A DNA stretch of 19,399 nt. Source: Bacteroidales bacterium. GTDB taxonomy: Bacteria; Bacteroidota; Bacteroidia; Bacteroidales; Azobacteroidaceae. Positions 17,501-19,399 of the stretch are shown here, piece after piece. Where the stretch lies: positions 1 to 19,399 of the forward strand of contig JAJBTS010000223.1 in NCBI GenBank assembly GCA_020860885.1, read 5' to 3'. The notes beneath the pieces were generated by a model. The model saw only the letters and a list, made by a program, of their open reading frames with translations. It was not told the DNA's origin and searched no databases. Each line of letters opens with the position of its first letter. The stretch's first letter is position 1. Both the position numbers and the translations under genes were made by a program.

Positions 17501-19090
17501 ACTTTCCCATTTACCGTTTTCCACTTCAAAAGTGATCTGCAGACCCTTTTTTCGCAGGTCAGCCGGAATGGCTTCCAGAGCATCTTCCAGCGTATAGTAT
17601 CCCGAATTCAAAGGAACCCTTTCCGTTACATTGAAGAAAGGAGCCTGGCAGGTAAGATTCTTCTCTAGGCTGCTCAGATCTATGGTATTTGCCTGGCGGA
17701 TCATTTGCGAACCGTTCCACAGATAAAAAGAATTGTTGTACATGAATACTTTATCCATGTGCGGAGTTCCTGTGTTATCGGTATAAGCAGTGCGTCCTTT
17801 CCAGTTGCGGTAATACAATGTTACGGAAGGGTTATCTACTTTACATACGATTTGCTTCATATCCGGGAGGAAAACAATCTGGCCGGATATAGAGGATGTT
17901 TCATCCAGAATATTTACCTCTCCGGGAATGAAAAGGCCTATCTCTTTGACGGATGCAGTCGAAGCGCTGGTTACATCCTGCCATAGATTGAGAGAGTGCC
18001 AATCTGGTGAGTCGGTATTTAGTCCTTTGTATTGGTAAGTCACCCATTCGTCGTGATCGCTGGCGAAAGTCAGTATTTGCCCGGGCGCTTTTTCTTTGGC
18101 TGTTTCGATTGCTTCGATTGCGCTTTCGAGCGTATAGAATCCGGATTCAAGAGGGAATTGTGTAGTGACGTTTATTACGGCTCCGCCACCGCCTTTTCCG
18201 AAATCTTTCCAGTCGCCTTCGATGCTCCATGCCTGCAAAGACTGTCCGGTAAACTGTTTGGTTTCCCATTTTTTATTTTCGGTTTGGTAGGTAATCACCA
18301 GACCTTTTTTCCGTATATCTGCCGGGACTGCCTGTATAGCATTTTCCAGCGTATAATATCCGGAATTCGAAGGAACCCTTTCCGTGATATTAAAAAATGG
18401 ATTCTGATGGGCCAGTTCATCTTCCAGTTCGATCAGGTCCAGTATATTAACCTGGCGGATCATCTCCGAGCCGTTCCAGATGTAAAACGAACCGTTACAG
18501 AGGAAACCTTTATCTGAGCGGGGAGATCCGTCCGGATTCGTATAGGAAGTACGGGTTAACCAGTTTATGTAATAAGCCGGAATGCTTCCCGGATTGGGAA
18601 CTCTCCATACGATCTTTTTATGATAGGAAGAATATATAACCTCTCCATCGAGCGCAGCACTTTCCGCTATTAAATATATTTCTTCTTCGACGAAATCTTT
18701 AATGGTAAGTATAGAAGAAATATCCGTAACAGTCAGGTGGAAGTTCTCTACCAGGTTGTTGGCATTTTCTGCGGCATCGTAAGCATTTCTTGCGGCTTCG
18801 AGAGCTGTTTGGCGAGCCGAGTGAGCCAGTCCTGCGGCGTAGTTGGCGTTATCGCGTGCTGTATCAGCTTCTTTTACGGCTGATTCTGCTGTCTTTGCCG
18901 CATCCAGGGCAGGTTTTTCCAACAGAGAGAGAGGAGCCAGTACTACTTCCCTCTTGTTGTTCAGATTCCTGAGGGTAGGCAAAGAACTGATGCCGTTCAA
19001 ATTGCTTACCGTTGTCAGTTGCTGTATCCCTTTGGATTTCGACCGAACGAGATCCAGGATTTCCTGTTGTTGATCTAATGTAAATGCCAT
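11570..19090 (-). CDS. Giant tail-fibre protein A (2506 aa; LamG, CotH-like, LRR-like)
   Basis: Starts at ATG 19090 (M-A-F-T-L-D-Q-Q), four bases after the stop of the 91-residue gene, and ends in TAA at 11572-11570. Domains in residues: Ala-rich coil 60-117; fold module 149-236; YYTL modules 237-298, 306-372 and 487-551, with a second fold-module copy 390-486; fibre linker STNAIQNKTV 592-601; Gly/Ser hinge 647-653; Ig-like sandwiches 655-870; LamG-like 984-1185, ending in the typical RIYNRALTDNE; CotH-kinase-like 1215-1560 with QGTSS-x2-YP-x-KN, KADY, D1522/N1527 and YDGDTILG (D1544, D1546); LRR-like 1750-1925; possible beta-sandwich 2110-2240; Asn/Tyr/Ser-rich tip 2290-2506. No signal peptide or membrane span is visible, as expected of a virion protein. 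It is a full-length paralog of B. Fibre function is inferred; whether the kinase-like fold is active is unknown. Confidence 0.92.
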   Translation of the reverse strand: MAFTLDQQQEILDLVRSKSKGIQQLTTVSNLNGISSLPTLRNLNNKREVVLAPLSLLEKPALDAAKTAESAVKEADTARDNANYAAGLAHSARQTALEAARNAYDAAENANNLVENFHLTVTDISSILTIKDFVEEEIYLIAESAALDGEVIYSSYHKKIVWRVPNPGSIPAYYINWLTRTSYTNPDGSPRSDKGFLCNGSFYIWNGSEMIRQVNILDLIELEDELAHQNPFFNITERVPSNSGYYTLENAIQAVPADIRKKGLVITYQTENKKWETKQFTGQSLQAWSIEGDWKDFGKGGGGAVINVTTQFPLESGFYTLESAIEAIETAKEKAPGQILTFASDHDEWVTYQYKGLNTDSPDWHSLNLWQDVTSASTASVKEIGLFIPGEVNILDETSSISGQIVFLPDMKQIVCKVDNPSVTLYYRNWKGRTAYTDNTGTPHMDKVFMYNNSFYLWNGSQMIRQANTIDLSSLEKNLTCQAPFFNVTERVPLNSGYYTLEDALEAIPADLRKKGLQITFEVENGKWESYQFAGTDLSSFLLPSAWVESGGRGTVKTFSINANEKISPDAQGNVNINLEIPEVDETLDPESTNAIQNKTVTAKLTELETSTLFGSEVEVDEENNTVKVSLTNKSGAAITEFEIPAGSGSGSSEVAATRIILNASVDKETIKEGDSVLLSYSYDHQYTTGEEAGVSTGQKASVEITLKKGSTLVYSQTVQDISKGNYTLDISKYLTLGSTDIYVKVETTDPTTGNTQRKQAYKLVRVLNLSFSSSYSLANYISGYHPEDTLTVPFSVTGTGNKVVTLFVDGVQEDNRSVTRSGQTNGSFTLSLANLGNGRHTVQMVAELEAAEDLTIHSESVYFDILIKGNEEVQFIGSKITFPDGRIFDKDQHLLPRMDVKQYESLEFEFVAYDSTKNPTYVAIYRDGVKSQTISVARTTQVYTNRFPEEGEIQMKLVCEKTEYPLFIEVNPSDIDIEEVHTDLALRLLAAGRSNSEENPASWEYEETKTQFNGFDWNSNGWMGDVLRLTNGAAIDIDFKPFAADATATGASYEMELTCDNVIDRGGVVIDCMNNGVGFQLTTERASLTTNEGASVYTLFAPMPLKVAFVIENKQQDRYIHLYVNGIRCGIVKYSSSDSLRHASDPSTIRILSEACDVDIRAIRIYNRALTDNECLQNFIIDRPKAEDMILLVNNNDILNDEGAVDIDKIRAQGKSVMRVVGDISQLVLVNDKKKEVPVDLYYYSAFGKEYDFVAFQVGMRIQGTSSVNYPRKNWRLYFNRESKYEGCRLEVNGVIVPDFKYSFKPNARPIDIFCMKADYSDSSGVGNTGTARILGEVWKRANSLTPPQIAYNGVYDVRVSVDGFPCDMWVNQKAEGTEQDIEYIGKYNFNNEKSGSDIIYGFEGIDGFNDEATLNGQENPCICLEFLENTNPLNLFRINGENAETVFEEQFDGALEFRYPADVVWADANQGQKTAIIRLWEWIWECRNNPDKFRNEAPEYFNTTNLCFWYLYTDYYMAVDQRAKNMMLATWDRTHWYFLPYDGDTILGSRNDGKLRYDYTITEETFDEELQQYAFAGHDSILWSLVREGMQKELSAAAELFRSNMSNNYVLDILNTQQAGNWCETVYNKDSEYKYILPNKESDTAVLELLQGNRTAQRTFTVINHFALLDSQYAIGEYKADMFLTYMINNFSTDNRNIRVTASERFFFGYNDSNQTAEELKILAEGEGSTVTFHIHDDLSVSSPLRFFGASRMREIDLGDISDCIRNAINFTNCKVVEKINFKNSRGKINTSISDISVNGCYTLRELDVTGMKSISFTGMDLSTNKKLEKFVAADTLLTSVSFALGSLIKEITLPASLQVLELKNLSRLTDEGLLLENKKNINRIHIENTPGVDSLKLVEDVLKIQDNSLSVLRITDINGEGDGNLLTDIMNKGLKGINDNGAIQDKPVLKGKYHINKYISKEFLQVISDYFEGLEITRPDWTCIQYDIHVSDPANVTNLENKTGYLYGSTYQPSGHILDILNMRHRVLAKKTGKGECTYFPLHDENSNYYADAEDTYYATPADLLTGDEGEVFIYEPNWYGKGVNDYLGGRQLAYYSASDKKPPLTGDRIKIEFTSFRPQTGYALRISEDFATVEEAKAPLTGYYYIVVENISEYKMIRFPMVRSGAYGLLFTDDNKNIIARKNLLKMTDNLDPYSLQSDPYDINNHFLFTEIPEGVTRAYITLANNDFTDDIYLYTSNDPEIISDWCRFGNYLCGVPPVTIKNDIIKSVFTKTSPTNNLPPQDYQTYIGNKGNGFQMMDLLMYTELYNLHIAKYGNRNFRECVGYTLNGSTGYSAGIGMNDTHPINNTGSYYNDKNIGGTNDLGYENMFFSIWHLIIGNSYLNKYKVDYTLSIEGYDGTKRTIQLYRHNNSYVWSYFMRFGENMDIIRTSGSISGSNSTYYCSPQSNLYNATYNIYYMHRESGNPLNISYVTPTSFNTYRGTRLAFRGTIKKAESLTQYKSL
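13316..13843 (-). repeat. Leucine-rich-repeat-like stretch in giant A
   Basis: Residues about 1750-1925 show successive short strands spaced roughly 20-24 residues apart (MREIDLGDIS, VEKINFKN, LRELDVTGMKSISF, LEKFVAADTLLTSVSF, IKEITLPASLQVLELKN, INRIHIENT). This matches the irregular LRRs of BspA-type surface proteins. Giant B has the matching stretch around 2080-1650. Such solenoids often bind protein or glycan; the ligand here cannot be told. Confidence 0.6.
17438..18646 (-). repeat. Internal duplication of fold module + YYTL module in giant A
   Basis: Unit 1 is 18646-18197 (residues 149-298) and unit 2 is 17923-17438 (residues 390-551). Both carry a strand ending at a central proline or valine, an RTxYT turn, a SFYxWNGSxMIRQ strand, a helix beginning near (I/D)L-x-x-LE, then PFFN(I/V)TERVP and the YYTL module. 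A third, more diverged YYTL-like module (FYTLESAIEAIE) lies between them at 18175-17975. Giant B has only one fold module and two YYTL modules. This looks like stalk lengthening by unequal recombination. Confidence 0.8.
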
Positions 19091-19094
19091 ATTA

Positions 19095-19370
19095 TTATTG
19101 TTCTTTTAAGAGCTTAATTAATTCTTTTTTGATAAATGCAAAGATGGGACAGTCGGGTAGGGAGAGGATCTGAACCAGTGGAGCTACATATTCCTGCGGC
19201 ACTTCTATTTCTCCGGTAGAGAAATAAATTGTGCGGCAGAATTCTTCCAGCCCTATGTCTATCGCCCGCATCTTACAGAAGTTAGCAAAATCTTTAGCTA
19301 TGTTTATTGTCTCCGTTTTTCCGTCGTAGGAAACTTCTACTTTTATTTTTGTGAAATCGATTGTTTTCAT
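19095..19370 (-). CDS. Small protein of unknown function upstream of giant A
   Basis: A 91-residue protein starting at ATG 19370 and ending in TAA at 19097-19095, four bases before the start of giant A. I do not recognise the family. It opens with a short beta hairpin (IKVEVSYDGKTETINI) and is otherwise mainly helical, ending in a Lys/Leu-rich amphipathic helix (IKKELIKLLKEQ). It has two Cys in its middle (C32, C45) and one near residue 74. The tight spacing suggests co-translation with the fibre. The upstream 29 bases to the window edge hold no clear promoter or Shine-Dalgarno box. It could be a fibre chaperone, a tail-completion protein or a small joining protein; none can be chosen from sequence alone. 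Confidence 0.8.
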   Translation of the reverse strand: MKTIDFTKIKVEVSYDGKTETINIAKDFANFCKMRAIDIGLEEFCRTIYFSTGEIEVPQEYVAPLVQILSLPDCPIFAFIKKELIKLLKEQ

Positions 19371-19399
19371 ATGAATGTGTGTATACTGAATTTTAATAC
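19371..19399. other. Window edge upstream of the 91-residue gene
   Basis: Twenty-nine A/T-rich bases. The start codon is preceded on the minus strand by cacacattcat, with no purine-rich ribosome site. The stretch is too short to decide whether a promoter or another tail gene lies just outside. Confidence 0.5.

Overview
The window looks like the tail-fibre and tail-tip module of a phage or prophage from a gut Bacteroidales host (Bacteroides/Parabacteroides type). The grounds are: no Shine-Dalgarno (GGAGG-like) boxes, with A/T-rich leaders before every start; fibre modules and fibre tips of a kind I associate with Bacteroidetes phages; and GC content of about 45-50% in the gene bodies. I see no integrase, capsid, portal, terminase, tRNA, rRNA, CRISPR array or IS transposase. 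Every gene I can support is on the minus strand, so transcription runs from right to left.

In transcription order: (1) a 91-residue protein of unknown function at 19370-19095. (2) Giant fibre protein A, 2506 residues, at 19090-11570. (3) A 158-residue DUF4376-like accessory protein at 11567-11091. (4) A 193-bp spacer holding most of a 198-bp repeat element whose ends are imperfect inverted repeats built from CAGTNAN heptamers. (5) A 1274-residue tail hub/tail-tip protein at 10896-7072. (6) A second giant fibre protein B at 7023 and leftward, open past base 1, with 2341 residues visible. B has no stop codon inside the window, but its frame is uninterrupted and it aligns with A along most of its length.

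A and B share an architecture: Ala-rich coiled stalk, a fold module followed by repeated 'YYTL...' modules, a phage-fibre 'STNxxxxK' linker, Ig-like domains, a LamG-like lectin domain, a CotH-kinase-like domain with its candidate catalytic residues intact, a leucine-rich-repeat-like stretch, a predicted beta-sandwich, and an Asn/Tyr-rich tip. The hub should sit at the end of the tail and the giants should be fibres around it. The DUF4376-like and 91-residue proteins lie immediately beside fibre gene A and may help fold or attach it; that last point is inference.

The best leads are the atypical-kinase-like core kept in two diverged fibre paralogs; the 198-bp heptamer-ended element that supplies the stop codon and last residues of the DUF4376-like gene and folds preferentially on the sense strand; the internal module duplication in A; and the sharp GC drop at the tips of both giants.
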